Assembly: GCA_964016985.1 (NCBI GenBank) | Contig: OZ024823.1 | Location: forward strand, 136,172,112-136,236,111 | DNA from: Anodontia alba | Taxonomy: Eukaryota; Mollusca; Bivalvia; Lucinida; Lucinidae | Direction: 5' to 3' | DNA length: 64,000 bases | In this document: positions 1 through 10,811 of the stretch, in pieces | How the letters are laid out: each line of letters starts with the position of its first letter | Position numbering within the stretch: the stretch's first letter is position 1 | Notes under the pieces: generated by a model | What the model was told of the DNA's origin: nothing | What the model saw: the letters and a program-made list of their open reading frames with translations, nothing else | Databases searched by the model: none | Translations under genes and position numbers: made by a program

Positions 1-266
1 TTTCATTATAATCGGAGACGCTTACTCAACCGAGCAAGTTTAAAAAAAGTGTCCTTTGTCCGGCTGGCTTACTGAAAATGAATCTGTATGTTGGCATTTA
101 AAAGAAAGGCAAGCCACTGTTCAGCAACTAAATGTCTCATCTTTCCACCGTATACAAACTGAAAAATCTCCATATTAAGGGCACTTGCTACATTTGTAGG
201 TATTCAACCAATTTATATAAGGGAAATAACTTCTGAGATCTTCTATTTGCATTCCTGTACACCGAG

Positions 267-361
267 TCCCTTCTGAAAAGGGTTCTACTCTTAAAGGAAA
301 GCATTTGCTCCCTGTGGGAGCAAATGCTTTCCTTTAAAGGTAGAACTCTTTTCGGAAGGGA
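267..361. mobile_element. Family H hairpin element, copy 1
   Basis: Two 46-nt arms (267-312 and 316-361) are inverted copies with 4 mismatches and a 3-nt loop. The inner words are CATTTGCTCC and GGAGCAAATG. The flank GTCAAAACAATTTT recurs next to other H copies (near 16,180 and 36,560), which marks it as part of a dispersed non-autonomous element. The outer ends are not resolved. Confidence 0.7.
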
Positions 362-365
362 GTCA

Positions 366-896
366 AAACAATTTTAAAAAGTAGCCTGCCTTGACAATGT
401 ATATGCTCCCCTTAGCACAAACGTTGTGTTTACGTAATTAATAGTATCATTTAGTCACTACGTATCAATACATAGGACATGAACATATAAAAAGCTGATA
501 TACATGGTAGCAGCTTTCTAGTACAGTTCTCTGGAAAAAAAAATATCGGGAATCTGATATTACATATCATTTTGTTTTTCTAATATCGTGTTTTGAAGGT
601 TTTTAGCAAATACGAACAAATTTACCGCAAGCGTCTGTTGCAAAACATAATATCTGCTTTTGCAAAAGCAATTAAAATGTTTAGTATAGCAAACGTGTGT
701 ATACTTTATTTTAGTATTTTGACTATTAAAGTGACTTTATGTTTTATTCGGAGTTTAGTATCTCATTATGGCTTGGAGTTACATGTTCCAGAAATAAAAG
801 CAAAATGTCCTTGACCTATTTAAAAAAAGATATCTATATTTTTATGGGAGCTGGATACACTAAGTTGATTTTCCGCCATATTTTACGAGGGGAACG
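366..896. other. Unassigned AT-rich stretch
   Basis: No gene, RNA or repeat is recognised. The frame at 593-814 has no recognisable motif. A poly-T run (898-920) closes the stretch. Confidence 0.5.
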
Positions 897-1012
897 ATTT
901 TTTTTTTTTTTTTTTTTTTTGTGATTACTCGGTTGTGATTCATCTTGGTCTCGTATGTGGCGTTTACTTTGTCAATGTTTGCTTGTCATTTCTTCTTTCG
1001 CTGCCTCATAAA

Positions 1013-1291
1013 CATCATGAAAACACGCCTATATAATTTTGACCCCCTTAAACCCCACTTTTATATAGTAAAACTGGGGTTTACAGGGGTATACATTATT
1101 TGTCTTATTTCTGCTCAAAAACATAGATTGTGGGTACTCGTTAGAACCGCCTCGACGAGGCGGTTCTAACGAGTACCCACAATCTATGTTTTGTGTAGAA
1201 ATATGAAAAATATCAGAATTTTCTATCAGAAAATTTTCATTTTTTGGTGGTAAAATTTTCAATATAGTCGAATAGGCGTGTTTTCGTAATG
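1013..1291 (+). mobile_element. Family A palindromic MITE, copy A1
   Basis: Non-autonomous element with ends CATCATGAAAACACGCC and GGCGTGTTTTCGTAATG. The left arm holds a small inner hairpin (AAACCCCACTTTT / AAAACTGGGGTTT). The centre is a palindrome built on TTAGAACCGCCTCG. Plus orientation is defined here as the CCCCACTTTTATATAG arm coming first. There is no coding capacity; the minus frame across it is an artefact of the hairpin. Confidence 0.9.
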
Positions 1292-1770
1292 ATTGTGTTT
1301 CGTGCTTGTGACGTTTCCTGGGTAACTCCACTTATACTTTCCATTTCCTGCAAAAGCAATCCTCTTCTGTAAAGGGATCTATTTTAGAAAAAAAATCCCC
1401 TTTTCGGCAAAATGTGAACGAAGTTTGACAGAACTGTCTCTGCTAAAAGTATATCAACTTCCCTATGAAATTGTTTGCCTTTTATGATACCATTCTACGG
1501 CAAAAATGTGAAATGAAATAAACAGTTAAGTTTGCTTTACTATAGTTTCTCATGTACATGTAAACTTGTGAAATATGCCAGACATTAGCCTTGTGCTTCG
1601 TTACAGATCATGTGTTTCAGAAGACAAATAACAATTCGTTCAGGCAATGTGGTTGTCTGATGTAAATTAAAACACTCTGGTAAGAAATCTCTGAACCTAT
1701 TTTGTCTCTCACATTAAAAATAGTATCAAAGTTGTCCAGGAAGTATTCTAAAACCCTCTTTTAGATATTA

Positions 1771-2045
1771 ATTGTATTAGGGTTTAACGACACGTCAATC
1801 CTTGTGGGTCATTTTGTGTCGTCTCCCAGAGAAAGGGAGAAGAGAGATGGAAGAGATAGTAGAGGACATGAAAGAGAGGGACAGAGGAGAAGGAGGAAAA
1901 TGAATGAAAACGAAGAAACAGAAGAAGTAGAAACATTCCCCTCTGCAATAGTAGCAGGCCTTGCTCAGCTATAAGCCAATATCAGTTGGACGCACAGGTG
2001 ACGCAGGCTACACGACACCTTTACTTCACCCAACTACCCCGCCTG
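1771..2045 (-). repeat. Dispersed repeat S, copy 1
   Basis: The inverse complement of 31,990-32,276. It starts ATTGTATTAGGGTTTAACGA, carries a purine-rich tract of about 100 bp (1829-1935), and continues to CACGACACCT and CACCCAACTACC. The GTCGTTAAACCC end in the other orientation resembles molluscan SINE tails, but no RNA polymerase III box was seen, so its class is open. Confidence 0.7.
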
Positions 2046-2137
2046 TTTTAGATATGTTCAATTATAAAGCAGATCGCTACGTTATAACAAAAAGTAGCAG
2101 AAAACAATCCAGGCTAAAACTAATATTTTGTAGAAAA

Positions 2138-2234
2138 CTTAAGCTTCCGCCCAGTCTGATCAGAGTCCTTGCTGAAGGCATGAAAAATGTTTGGGTCCTT
2201 AGCTACCCACTGAGCGCACAGCGAAGACTCTGAT
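2138..2234. mobile_element. Family B fragment, copy B0
   Basis: Contains CAGTCTGATCAGAGTCC and GAAGACTCTGATCA around CTTAGCTACCCACTGAGCGC. It matches the B-like elements at 44,110-44,202 and 50,278-50,416. A family A copy begins at its right edge. Confidence 0.55.
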
Positions 2235-2484
2235 CAAATATACTGAAAATTCTACCTTCAAAATATGAAAATTTTCCGATATCTGATATTTTCCATATTT
2301 CTGCTCAAAGCGTAGATTGTGGGTACTCGTTAGAACCGCCTCGATAGGCGATTCTAACAAGTACTCACAATTTATACTTTTGAGTAAAAATAAGAAAAAT
2401 AATATATACCCTTGTAAACTCCAGTTTCACTATATAAAAGTGGGGTTTAAGGGGGTCAAAAATATATAGGCATGTTTTCTGATG
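2233..2484 (-). mobile_element. Family A MITE, copy A2 (left end lost)
   Basis: The centre and CCCC arm match family A and end in CATGTTTTCTGATG. The outer right-arm end (CATTACGAAAACACGCC) is missing, and the sequence runs straight out of a B fragment. The core is damaged (GCCTCGATAGGCGATTC). Confidence 0.85.
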
Positions 2485-2790
2485 AATTTATTCCTAATAG
2501 GAGTACATTATGTCCTTGTGAAAGAGTTCTACTCTAAAAGGACAACAATTGGGGACAGCACTATTCTGGAAGTGTTTACTTAACTGAAAGTGTATCTGCT
2601 CCCCTTAAGGGAACCTTACTGAATTAAAATTGGCATCTGCTCACTTCCAACACTCGGTAACCATGGCAAATGTCCTGCATCCTTTGTACATGTCCTGCTT
2701 TCCTTTGGGAACGGGGCAGCAAAACCTGACAGTTACCAACTAACCAATACGCGAGTATTGCATTTCCCATGGCATTCGTGTCTATAACTG

Positions 2791-3032
2791 AACTTCAACG
2801 TCAGAAAACGTATCTTCGGACATGTGCGCCCAGAGAAGATTCAGACCAGCCTGCGCATTTGGGCAGTCTGATCAGAATCTTCACTGAACGCATTTTGAAT
2901 AGCCAATGATGCAACGTTTCGTTATGCGGACAACGAAGACTCTGATCAGACTGCGCGGATGCGCAGGCTGATTTGAGTCTTCGTTTGACGCACATGCTAG
3001 AAGGAACGTGTTCTCACACTGAGGCTCAATTA
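2791..3032. mobile_element. Family B inverted-repeat element, copy B1
   Basis: Outer inverted repeats ACGTCAGAAAACGTATCTTC and GAAGGAACGTGTTCTCAC. The arms carry GAAGATTCAGACCAGCCTGC and GCAGGCTGATTTGAGTC, with CTGATCAGA words between. This is the most complete B copy and serves as the reference. Confidence 0.8.
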
Positions 3033-3316
3033 CTGGTAATGCTGTTTCTTACACCATTGTTACCTGCTGTCATAACAATCATACGATCATGTAACTTACC
3101 CTTATTCAGGGACAGAAGGGAAACGATATGCGGGTGTCTTTCCACGTGTCAAACGCAATACTCAACAACTTGAACAATGCCTTCAAACAGTAAAACCTGC
3201 TGCAAAAAAGTATTGAGTAGGTTTCCATATCTTACCTACCAGAGAATTAAACACTGTTCCACAATCATGTCATTGTTCAACACAGCCTTGAAATAGCATC
3301 TCTGATTACGATATTT

Positions 3317-3543
3317 GTGCCAGAAAACGTTCCTTTGGACATGACATGTGCGTCAATCGAAGATTCAGATCAGCCTGTGTACGTACTCGCGCACTGATCA
3401 AAATTTTCAATCGGTGAAATTTGGACAGCCACGGACGCAATGTTTATTGATGTTGAAACTGAAGACTCCAATCAGTCTGATTGGCGTCTTCTTTGGGCGC
3501 ACATGTCAGACGGTACGTTTTCATAGATTTGGCCTCATTATAT
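3317..3543. mobile_element. Family B element, copy B2 (diverged)
   Basis: Same order of words as B1: AGAAAACGTTCCTTTGGAC, GAAGATTCAGATCAGCCTG, GGGCGCACATGTCAGACGG, TACGTTTTC. Several positions differ and a short insertion lies near the left end. Confidence 0.7.
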
Positions 3544-3549
3544 AAGCAG

Positions 3550-4330
3550 ATGCTGCACGAGGGTTGATCCAAAGGTTCCCACTACTTTGTAAGCCGCAAT
3601 TAGCAATGATGAAAAAATCAGCCCGATACCGTATTTTGTCTAATAGTCTACTCCTTTAATTTCTTACCATACATCCTAAAAATTTAAAAGGAGCTGGTGC
3701 ACTTTCAAAATCTTGTTATGTGTTGATGGATGAATTCCAGTTTTTTTTGTGGATTTGATCGATGTGTAAATCCCTGCGAATACCTTCTAGTCATAATATA
3801 AATCCTCGGCCTACATTCAACTTTTGAGTGATTCGTCTCCATTTACACATCAACAAAATTCACAAATATGATCACTGAAGTAAAACGATAAAAATGAAAA
3901 AAAAAAAAAAAAAAAAAAAAAAAACGGTATCTACAATATTGTAACTGTTCGTGTTAAAAGTTAGTTAAGAAACAAATTCTTATATCCTGCCATGAGAAGG
4001 TTTCCCAAGTTCTTGATTTATACTTTCAAAAGTTTCCAATATAATACTGTATCAAAGTTACGGATTTGAATACTTAGAAATAGTGTTGTTTAAAGCGGTC
4101 GAATTTCAAACAAACTTTTTCATGAGGGCCTTTTGGCTTCCTACATTCTGCAAGATACGCGACCTAGTTTACATACCGTCAAAATGTAAATAGAAAGGAG
4201 GGCAATGATCATGAATCGATACAATTACCTAACACATTCCGTTCCAAGACACCAAAGAGAAAGGAGGACGCAGTTTAAGCAACGGCACCACAATCAAAGC
4301 ACTACAAGCAGAAGCCCAAAATGATAGTTT
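3550..4330. other. Unassigned stretch with poly-A run
   Basis: No gene seen. A 28-nt A run lies at 3897-3924. From about 4200, words such as CCAAGACACCAAAGAGAAAGG resemble dispersed repeat Q (46,285 and 61,016), but the match is weak. Confidence 0.4.
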
Positions 4331-4477
4331 CTTTCTCAAATTGGAAAAAACGACTATCCAAAATAAAAATTTCATCAGGATATGTAAGGACTTACAATGA
4401 CACAAAAAGTAAAAGTAAACTACAGCAGAAGCATCTACTTGAAATGGTCAGTAAAAACATTACTGGTGAGGATGGTG

Positions 4478-4572
4478 TTTTTTTTTTTTTTTTTTTTTTT
4501 TTTTTCGGGAGGGGGGGGGGTGGGGGTGGGGGGGATGGGTGAGGGCGTTGGGGGGTGGAGGGGGGTGGGGTA
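4478..4572 (+). repeat. Poly-T run followed by long G-rich tract
   Basis: A run of 28 T (4478-4505) is followed by about 65 bases in which G runs of 3-10 are broken only by T, A or single C. Enough G runs are present to form one or more G-quadruplexes on the plus strand. Overlapping open frames here are only homopolymer translations. Confidence 0.85.
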
Positions 4573-4604
4573 TTTAAATCGATCCGCGTGAAGGGTTCCT
4601 GACT

Positions 4605-4668
4605 CATCAGTGCAACATCTCCGAGAACATAAAAATCATCAGTGCAACATCTTCGAGAACATAAAAAT
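4605..4668. repeat. Tandem duplication, two 32-bp units
   Basis: CATCAGTGCAACATCT is repeated with one difference in the unit (CCGAG versus TCGAG). Confidence 0.9.
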
Positions 4669-4669
4669 C

Positions 4670-5540
4670 AAACGAATACAGAGCTGAAACAACGATGAGG
4701 ACTCGATAGCAAGAAATAATTGAAATGCTGAAGCAAAAGAAAACAGTTGGATTCAGATGGACCCGACCAGAGCCAGAGCATCTGGCACCAACCGACTTAC
4801 TTAAAAGTCGTTAGGCCGTAGCCGTCATAGAGTCTGAGGCCCGACCCGCTGGTATGCAACCAAAGAGGGAAGCAAAGTTATTTACTTTCCACAACCTATC
4901 CCAAAAACTTATCAGTGACGCTCATATAAAGCTTTCGAAATTCCCGAAAGTGCTGTCAGTGATCACAATGGACAACAAAATATGCACTACACTATAGTAA
5001 AGTATGCGGTGACGTTTTACGCCCACCACACGGCACTAAAATCAGCTGTAGTGAAGACAAATAGATTCTAATAGAAATGACCCCTGAGAGCAATGTATAT
5101 AGAACTGAAAATACTGAAACGTCAAACAGAATTTTGAATCACCCTCTAATAGTGCGTTTGCAATCATTTAAGTGGTTTTATCCAAGTACACGTAATTTAA
5201 GTCCGAATGCACTGTGGAACCCCTAGATTTGTGCAATACAAGCCAAGGTGCAGCTGGTCACAAATGCACTTACAATATTTACTTTGTTTGATTCAATTAA
5301 TGTTTATATTATCTAACACTAGTAGAAACTTAATTGAGTTCGCGTATCGCAGAATTTAAACAACGCAAGGATAATGCATGTAGACAGATGATTCAAGTCA
5401 TCTTGACATCCGAGTAATCACAGTGCGATGTCCTTTATAGGTTTTATTCTTAGATTCATTGGATGCAGTTTAGGTGTATATATATGTTAGACACTGAATG
5501 CTAAAATCATTCCCGCGCACGTTCGCGCATTCTGATACGG
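4670..5540. other. Unassigned stretch
   Basis: Both strands are full of stops. No repeat family or RNA signature is recognised. Confidence 0.4.
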
Positions 5541-5650
5541 TCGTATAATGTTACCTGCTCGCAGGATACATAGAAATCGCAGACTGTTATGGCCTTCGAT
5601 ATTTGCAGCTGGCTTAAAGGCATTTCAAGCGCTGCACATCATATCAGCCC

Positions 5651-5775
5651 CAACGTCAGAAAACGTACCTTCGGATCAGAATCTTCACTTGACACATTTT
5701 GGACAGTCAATGACAAAGAAGACTCTGATCATACTGAGCGGATGCCAGGCTGATTTGAGTCTTTTATAAGAAGGC
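5651..5775. mobile_element. Family B element, copy B3 (internally deleted)
   Basis: Starts AACGTCAGAAAACGTACCTT and passes directly to TCAGAATCTTCACTTGAC, so the first internal arm is missing. It ends GCTGATTTGAGTCTT next to A3. Confidence 0.7.
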
Positions 5776-5780
5776 ATTTC

Positions 5781-6025
5781 AAAATACGCCTATTCAAATA
5801 TATTGAAAATTTCACCACGAAAAATTCTGATAATGTTCATATTTCTGCTCAAAACATAGATTGTTAGAACCGCCTCGCCGAGGCGGTTCTAACGAGTACC
5901 CACAATCTATGTTTTTTTGAGCAGGAATAAGAAAAAAAATAATGTATACCCCTGTAAACCCTAGTTTTACTAGATAAAATTTGGGTTTAAGTGGGTCAAA
6001 ATTATATAGGTACGTTTTCGTGATG
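5781..6025 (-). mobile_element. Family A MITE, copy A3 (core arm shortened)
   Basis: Ends AATACGCCTATTC and TACGTTTTCGTGATG. One core arm has lost the GGGTACTCG segment (ATAGATTG joins TTAGAACC), while the other arm is intact. Confidence 0.9.
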
Positions 6026-6029
6026 TATT

Positions 6030-7340
6030 TCTCACATTGCTGCTCAAATGATAGTGTATGGTTTCACCCAAGCATCAGGTCATTTCACATCTACGGACGT
6101 ATTATTTCCTATCACAGACACAAAATGAACGAAACTAAGAATTGTTGCTGTACTCGTCATCTGATTTCAAAAGTAATGTTTACCCTATCAATTACCGGTG
6201 TCGTCAATGAACTCTTCCGTCACGCATGTCGGAAGGGTCCAATGTCTATTTAAAGGGGTCATAAATATTTAATTGCTTCTCTCATCGCGCATTGTTAATT
6301 TCATGAGAAAGTGTGTGCATCTCATGAGAAAGTGTGTGCATCTCAGCAAAACCACGCTGTGTGATCTGATCTTGGCCCTCACCGTTTGTTAATGGACCCT
6401 GTAGGGAACACTTAACCGCTGAAAATAATTTGGTTGAAAAGTCTTGGCAGCATAATATGCCACAATCATAAATAACATAACCACAGCAGAACTTCAATTA
6501 TTCATCACACTGTCACTCCGGGCATTTTATGTAGTGCGGTTAGGCCTTGTGCATTTACGCTGTGGTATGTGAAAGTTTGTTTGATTAATTTTATGTGTTT
6601 TGTTTACTATTATAATTCGCGGACACGTTAGAGGCCCCCAAATAGTATAGAAGCTATCTAGGAAGAGCGACAATCACAGAACATAGTAAACCCGATTGAA
6701 GCAGTCAGGCAAACACTGCTGTACAGCTATAGCTCTATATAAATCATCTTAAAGGTGTACACCTACACTAAAAGAACCAACAAACCATTTTTATGACATC
6801 TAGCAGAATGGTTTGGTTTAACTGTTTGGACGTCTTCTGGAAACAAATCTACTTCATAGCAGCCGTTGGTTCAAGATTGCAACATCTTTAATAAAGTCAG
6901 TGTAAGCATAATTTTTCTGTACACAGTTGTCAATAATTGCCACACAGCTGGTGAAAGTTGATGCTATATGGAAAAGTATTTTGATAGGAAAATAAATCAG
7001 TGTGGCATTTTATTTATTCACTTTTTTATTTCTTTTTGCATTCATGGTGTAATATGGATCGTTGGGTATCTAAACCGTTTCCTAACGACGATTAATAAAA
7101 ATGTGAAAGTATCTTATTTCATTTATCTGTTCAGGGAAAACCAGCATGATTTTGTAATAGACAGAAACAACAGAAACCAAACCGAACAGTGGCATGCAAA
7201 AGCCGCATAGTCTCGTCAGGCCTAGCTATCCGTTATCATACACTGCATTATCCAATGATTCTGTTCAGGCTGCACGAATCTCTGAATATAACCGGTAGCT
7301 ACTTTTTTCGCATGATGAGGCTTACACAAGCTAACGTGGT
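6030..7340. other. Unassigned stretch with a short duplication
   Basis: No gene recognised. Two exact 21-bp units (CATGAGAAAGTGTGTGCATCT) lie at 6302-6343. The frame at 6968-7210 is hydrophobic at its start but shows no family motif. Confidence 0.4.
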
Positions 7341-7343
7341 AAA

Positions 7344-7838
7344 AACAACCCTCTCTGAAAACAACAATTAAAGCAATCCGTTCTCAGTCCATGTAGGTTA
7401 TTAAATATTAGCCGGGACCATTACGGAAACACGCCTATTCAAAACAACCCTCTCTGAAAACAACAATTAAAGCAATCCGTTCTCAGTCCATGTAGGTTAT
7501 TAAATATTAGCCGGGACCATTACGGAAACACGCCTATTCAAAACAACCCTCTCTGAAAACAACAATTAAAGCAATCCGTTCTCAGTCCATGTAGGTTATT
7601 AAATATTAGCCGGGACCATTACGGAAACACGCCTTTTCAAAACAACCCTCTCTGAAAACAACAATTAAAGCAATCCGTTCTCAGTCCATGTAGGTTATTA
7701 AATATTAGCCGGGACCATTACGGAAACACGCCTATTCAAAACAACCCTCTCTGAAAACAACAATTAAAGCAAACCGTTCTCAGTCCATGTAGATTATTTA
7801 ATATTATCCGGGACCATTACGGAAAAACGCCTATTAAA
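7344..7838. repeat. Five tandem 99-bp units that include a family A end
   Basis: The word AACAACCCTCTCTG recurs at 7344, 7443, 7542, 7641 and 7740, a strict 99-bp period. Each unit ends in CATTACGGAAACACGCC, the right-arm end of family A. The first four units are nearly identical, with one change (CCTTTTC for CCTATTC). The fifth is more diverged and runs on into a full A copy. The array therefore grew by duplication of flank plus element end. Confidence 0.95.
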
Positions 7839-8015
7839 ATCGTATATTGAAATCTGATATTTTTCATATTTCTGCTCAAAACATAGATTGTGTGTACTCG
7901 TTAGAACCGCCTCAGCGAGGCAGTTCTAACGAGTACCCACAATCTATGCTTTTTTAGTACCCACATTCTATGTTTTTGAGCAAAAATAGGGAAAAAAATG
8001 TATACCCCTGTAAAC

Positions 8016-8229
8016 ATCCTATATAATTTTGAATCACTTAAACCCAGCCTTTATATAGTAAAACGGATTTACAGGGGTATACATTATTCTTTTTTATTTC
8101 TGCTCAAAAACATAGATTGTGGGTACTTGTAAAAACCGCCTCGGCGAGGCGTTTCTAACGAGTGCCTACAATCTATGTTTTGAGGAGAAGTATGAAAAAT
8201 CTCAGAATTTTTTATCTGAAAATTTTTAG

Positions 8230-8277
<48 letters not shown>

Positions 8278-8318
8278 TGAAATATTCAATATATTTGAAA
8301 AGGCGTGTTTTCGTAATG
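8016..8318 (+). mobile_element. Family A MITE, copy A4b, nested inside A4a
   Basis: Begins CCTATATAATTTTGA, lacking about 12 nt of the left terminus, and ends GTTTTCGTAATG. A TG microsatellite of about 47 nt (8230-8276) lies in its right arm where other copies have TTTTGGAGG. Confidence 0.9.
8230..8276 (+). repeat. (TG)n microsatellite inside a MITE arm
   Basis: About 23 uninterrupted TG units, replacing part of the right arm of A4b. Confidence 0.97.
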
Positions 8319-8404
8319 AGCCCCAGTTTTACTATATAAAAGTGGGGTTTAAGGGTGTCAGAATTATATAGGTATGATTTCGTGATGAGAGCATTTACTA
8401 CAAG

Positions 8405-8556
8405 ACTGTATGTGTGCCCAGCGAAGACAGTTCCCCCGAAGATTTGTTTCGCTTTTGGCCTAAAGACACGTTGACGTCTTGGCTACCCGAAGTGTCCTTG
8501 ATTCTGATCATCTGTATCAATGCACGGAGTGATCGGAGTCTTCGCCGGCCACACAT
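8405..8556. mobile_element. Family B-like element, copy B4 (diverged)
   Basis: Starts TGTGCCCAGCGAAGACAG and ends GAGTCTTCGCCGGCCACACA. The middle (GACGTCTTGGCTACCC) matches the CTTGGCTACCC subset of B. It is followed at once by element C1. Confidence 0.55.
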
Positions 8557-8799
8557 CGAGGGTTGAGCGCAAGACTATCGTAAGTCAGATGATTGTTTTA
8601 CCCCAAACCTAATCTCCTCACCATGAAGGCGTTATGAAGATTACAACATTTCTTTCTGTAAACAATGAAAATTTAGGTGCCATTGCTCGTATGAGCAATG
8701 GCACCTAAATTTGCATTGTTTACAAGGGGGTCCAAGTTGCCCCTAAACAAGGGTTTCAAAAATACGTTTGAGTTACCATAGTCTTGCGCTCAACCCTCG
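8557..8799. mobile_element. Element C1, 243-bp hairpin transposon
   Basis: Perfect 22-bp terminal inverted repeats (8557-8578 and 8778-8799), beginning CGAGGGTTGAGCGCAAGACT. A second long palindrome sits centrally (AAATTTAGGTGCCATTGCTC and its complement), flanked by TGTAAACAATG / CATTGTTTACA. No coding capacity. No clear target duplication was found. Confidence 0.85.
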
Positions 8800-9377
8800 A
8801 CATGCAATCTTGTAGGACATAATGTGCCCCGGAACATATATAATACAAATCAAAAAGCTCCAACTGATCGAAATACCACAGTCCTCATTATTTGGAACCA
8901 CAGCTCAGTATATACGGTCTTTTCTTCTCGAATTATGTGATAAAGTACATTTTCCCATGGAGAAACGAGAATATTAAAATTTATGCAAAAATGTGCTGAT
9001 AAAATGTGTATAAAAATACCTAAAATTGCAAAATATGTAATTATACTACTTGTCGTCATCATAAGCACACTATGTCCTCATTCATATACCAATGTATTTA
9101 AAATTGCATAGTTGAACAGAAATGACTTTAATATTCAAGTAAAAGCAGCTTGTTACATGTATCCTTCAACTTTTAGTAATCAAGATTTCCATTGTGTATA
9201 TTCCAAACAGTGTTGTCTGTCTGCGCCGAGTTCTACCGTTTATGTGGTATTGTTTACTTGTATAGAATGGTTTGACATGGCAACCTTAACAGTTATTATG
9301 AATTTGATAAGAATTATATACCCAATTACACGCTCATATATGTTTGCTTTCTTAAATTACCTAAAATGTAAATGAAT
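8800..9377. other. Unassigned AT-rich stretch
   Basis: Frames of 72 and 87 codons occur on opposite strands without any family motif. No repeat is recognised. Confidence 0.4.
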
Positions 9378-9379
9378 TA

Positions 9380-10066
9380 CAGTCGAACCTCAATAGCTCG
9401 AACACCAATGACTCGAACGAACTCGTTTCTGAATCCCTACGAAATTCTTCCTATGGCGCAAGTAGACAAGTACAGTGGAACTTCAGTGGCTCGAACCCCG
9501 ATGGCTCGTTTACCATGGATGAGTCGAGCACGTTCTTGAGTCCGCAGGGATTTCCTCCAAATACGATATACGGATAATTTAGGGAGATTTTCTTCTTTTA
9601 CCTTGCAAATGTATGTTGTGTGCACTCATTAGAATCGCCTCGATGAGGCGATTCTAATGAGTACACACAACATACGTTTATGTTATAGCCCACAATTATC
9701 TCCATTATGCGTCCTGGTATGGCACTAATAGTAACCCTCCGTGGCTCGAACTACCGCTGTCTCGAATAAATTTTCATGGTCCCAAAGGGGTTCGAGCCAT
9801 CGAAGTCCGACTGTATTAGGGAACATTTCTTATTTTATCACGACATTGTATGTTATGTGTTTCTCATTAGAATCATCTCGATGAGACAATTTTAATGAGT
9901 ACTCACAGAATATAATTATTGTGTAGAAAATCGAAACGTTTTCCTTAAATTATCGTTATTTGCTTCCTGACCTGGTGTCATGGTTAATTCGCAGTGGCTC
10001 GAACTACCCATATCTCGAATAAATTTCCATGGTCCCAAAGATGTTCGATCCATCGAAGTTCAACTG
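9380..10066. mobile_element. Family I element, copy I1a, split by I1b
   Basis: Starts after TA with CAGTCGAACCTCAATAGCTC and ends GATCCATCGAAGTTCAACTG. A second copy interrupts it at 9471-9815. Once that copy is removed, the order matches I2 and I3. The core hairpin (ATTAGAATCATCTCG / GAGACAATTTTAAT) is worn, so this copy is older than the inner one. Confidence 0.85.
9473..9813. mobile_element. Family I element, copy I1b, nested with TA duplication
   Basis: Bounded by CAGTGGAACTTCAGTGGCTC and GAGCCATCGAAGTCCGACTG and flanked on both sides by TA, as expected of Tc1/mariner/pogo-type transposition. The central palindrome is TTAGAATCGCCTCG / TGAGGCGATTCTAA with ACTCA / TGAGT beyond, clearly related to the family A core. 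Confidence 0.9.
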
Positions 10067-10600
10067 TGCATAGGAAATGCAAGCGTCACGAAGAACAGAC
10101 TTCCCGAGGTAGCGAAAGAAAAAGAGATGAGGAATACAAACAATGTCAAGACATACATGTACAAGCACACTTGCATTAACCGATATACACACAAAGAAAA
10201 ACTGCCATAGAAGAACCAACCGCCTCCAAATGGTCAGCAGAAGCTAGTACTGGAGGGATTTGGGGTAGGGAGGCGGGGGCGGGGATGTGGCTTTATAAAA
10301 CTGTGTCACTGATTAGCCTTCGTCTGTGCGTTCTTTGTTTCCAAAGGCAATTTTTTAGACTTTTATTTAACTAGTTTTACACGATCGCAGCCTCGCATTG
10401 AATCCTGGTGAAACTCAAAATTACAAATATGTGTTTGGTCCTAACAAGGTGCTCATAAGTCTCATTAGCCACCTGAGCAAGGTTATGTTTCAGGTAATTA
10501 TCAACAGAATCCATCCTCAGTCAGAAATGATAACTGCTTTACGAACAAGCGAGTTTCAGAACAAGAATAATTACTACTGTGCAACTATTTGAGCTGCACA
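10067..10600. other. Low-similarity repeat and unassigned DNA
   Basis: 10,085-10,260 has words shared with dispersed repeat Q (GAGATGAGGAATACAAAC, ACCGCCTCCAAATGGTCAGC). The rest is unassigned. Short open frames on both strands overlap each other and look non-coding. Confidence 0.4.
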
Positions 10601-10608
10601 TGAGAAAA

Positions 10609-10811
10609 CAGTGACACCTGTATAAGAGAGCCACCTTTGAGACTGACTTTAAATAGTGGTTGATGTGGAAGAGGTGTTTGTCTTATAAAGGTACATGTCA
10701 TGTAATTTTGCTCGCAAAATTACATGTCATGTACCTTTATAAGACAGCCACCTTTCTACATCAACCACTAAAGTCAGTCTTAAAGTTGGCTCTCTTACAC
10801 ATGTTTCACAG
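10609..10811. mobile_element. Element D1, hairpin transposon
   Basis: Inverted ends of about 30 nt (CAGTGACACCTGTATAAGAG, and the complement of CTCTTACACATGTTTCACAG). A second long hairpin sits in the middle (ACATGTCATGTAATTTTGC and complement). A B copy begins where it ends. Confidence 0.8.

Larger units (their letters stand above)
7815..8387 (-). mobile_element. Family A MITE, copy A4a, split by a second copy
   Basis: The first part (7815-8015) runs from CATTACGG to CCCCTGTAAAC. The missing remainder (CCCCAGTTTTACTATATAAA to TTTCGTGATG) resumes at 8319-8387. The interval between is another A copy in the opposite orientation. One extra partial repeat of the core edge lies at 7950-7975. Confidence 0.9.
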
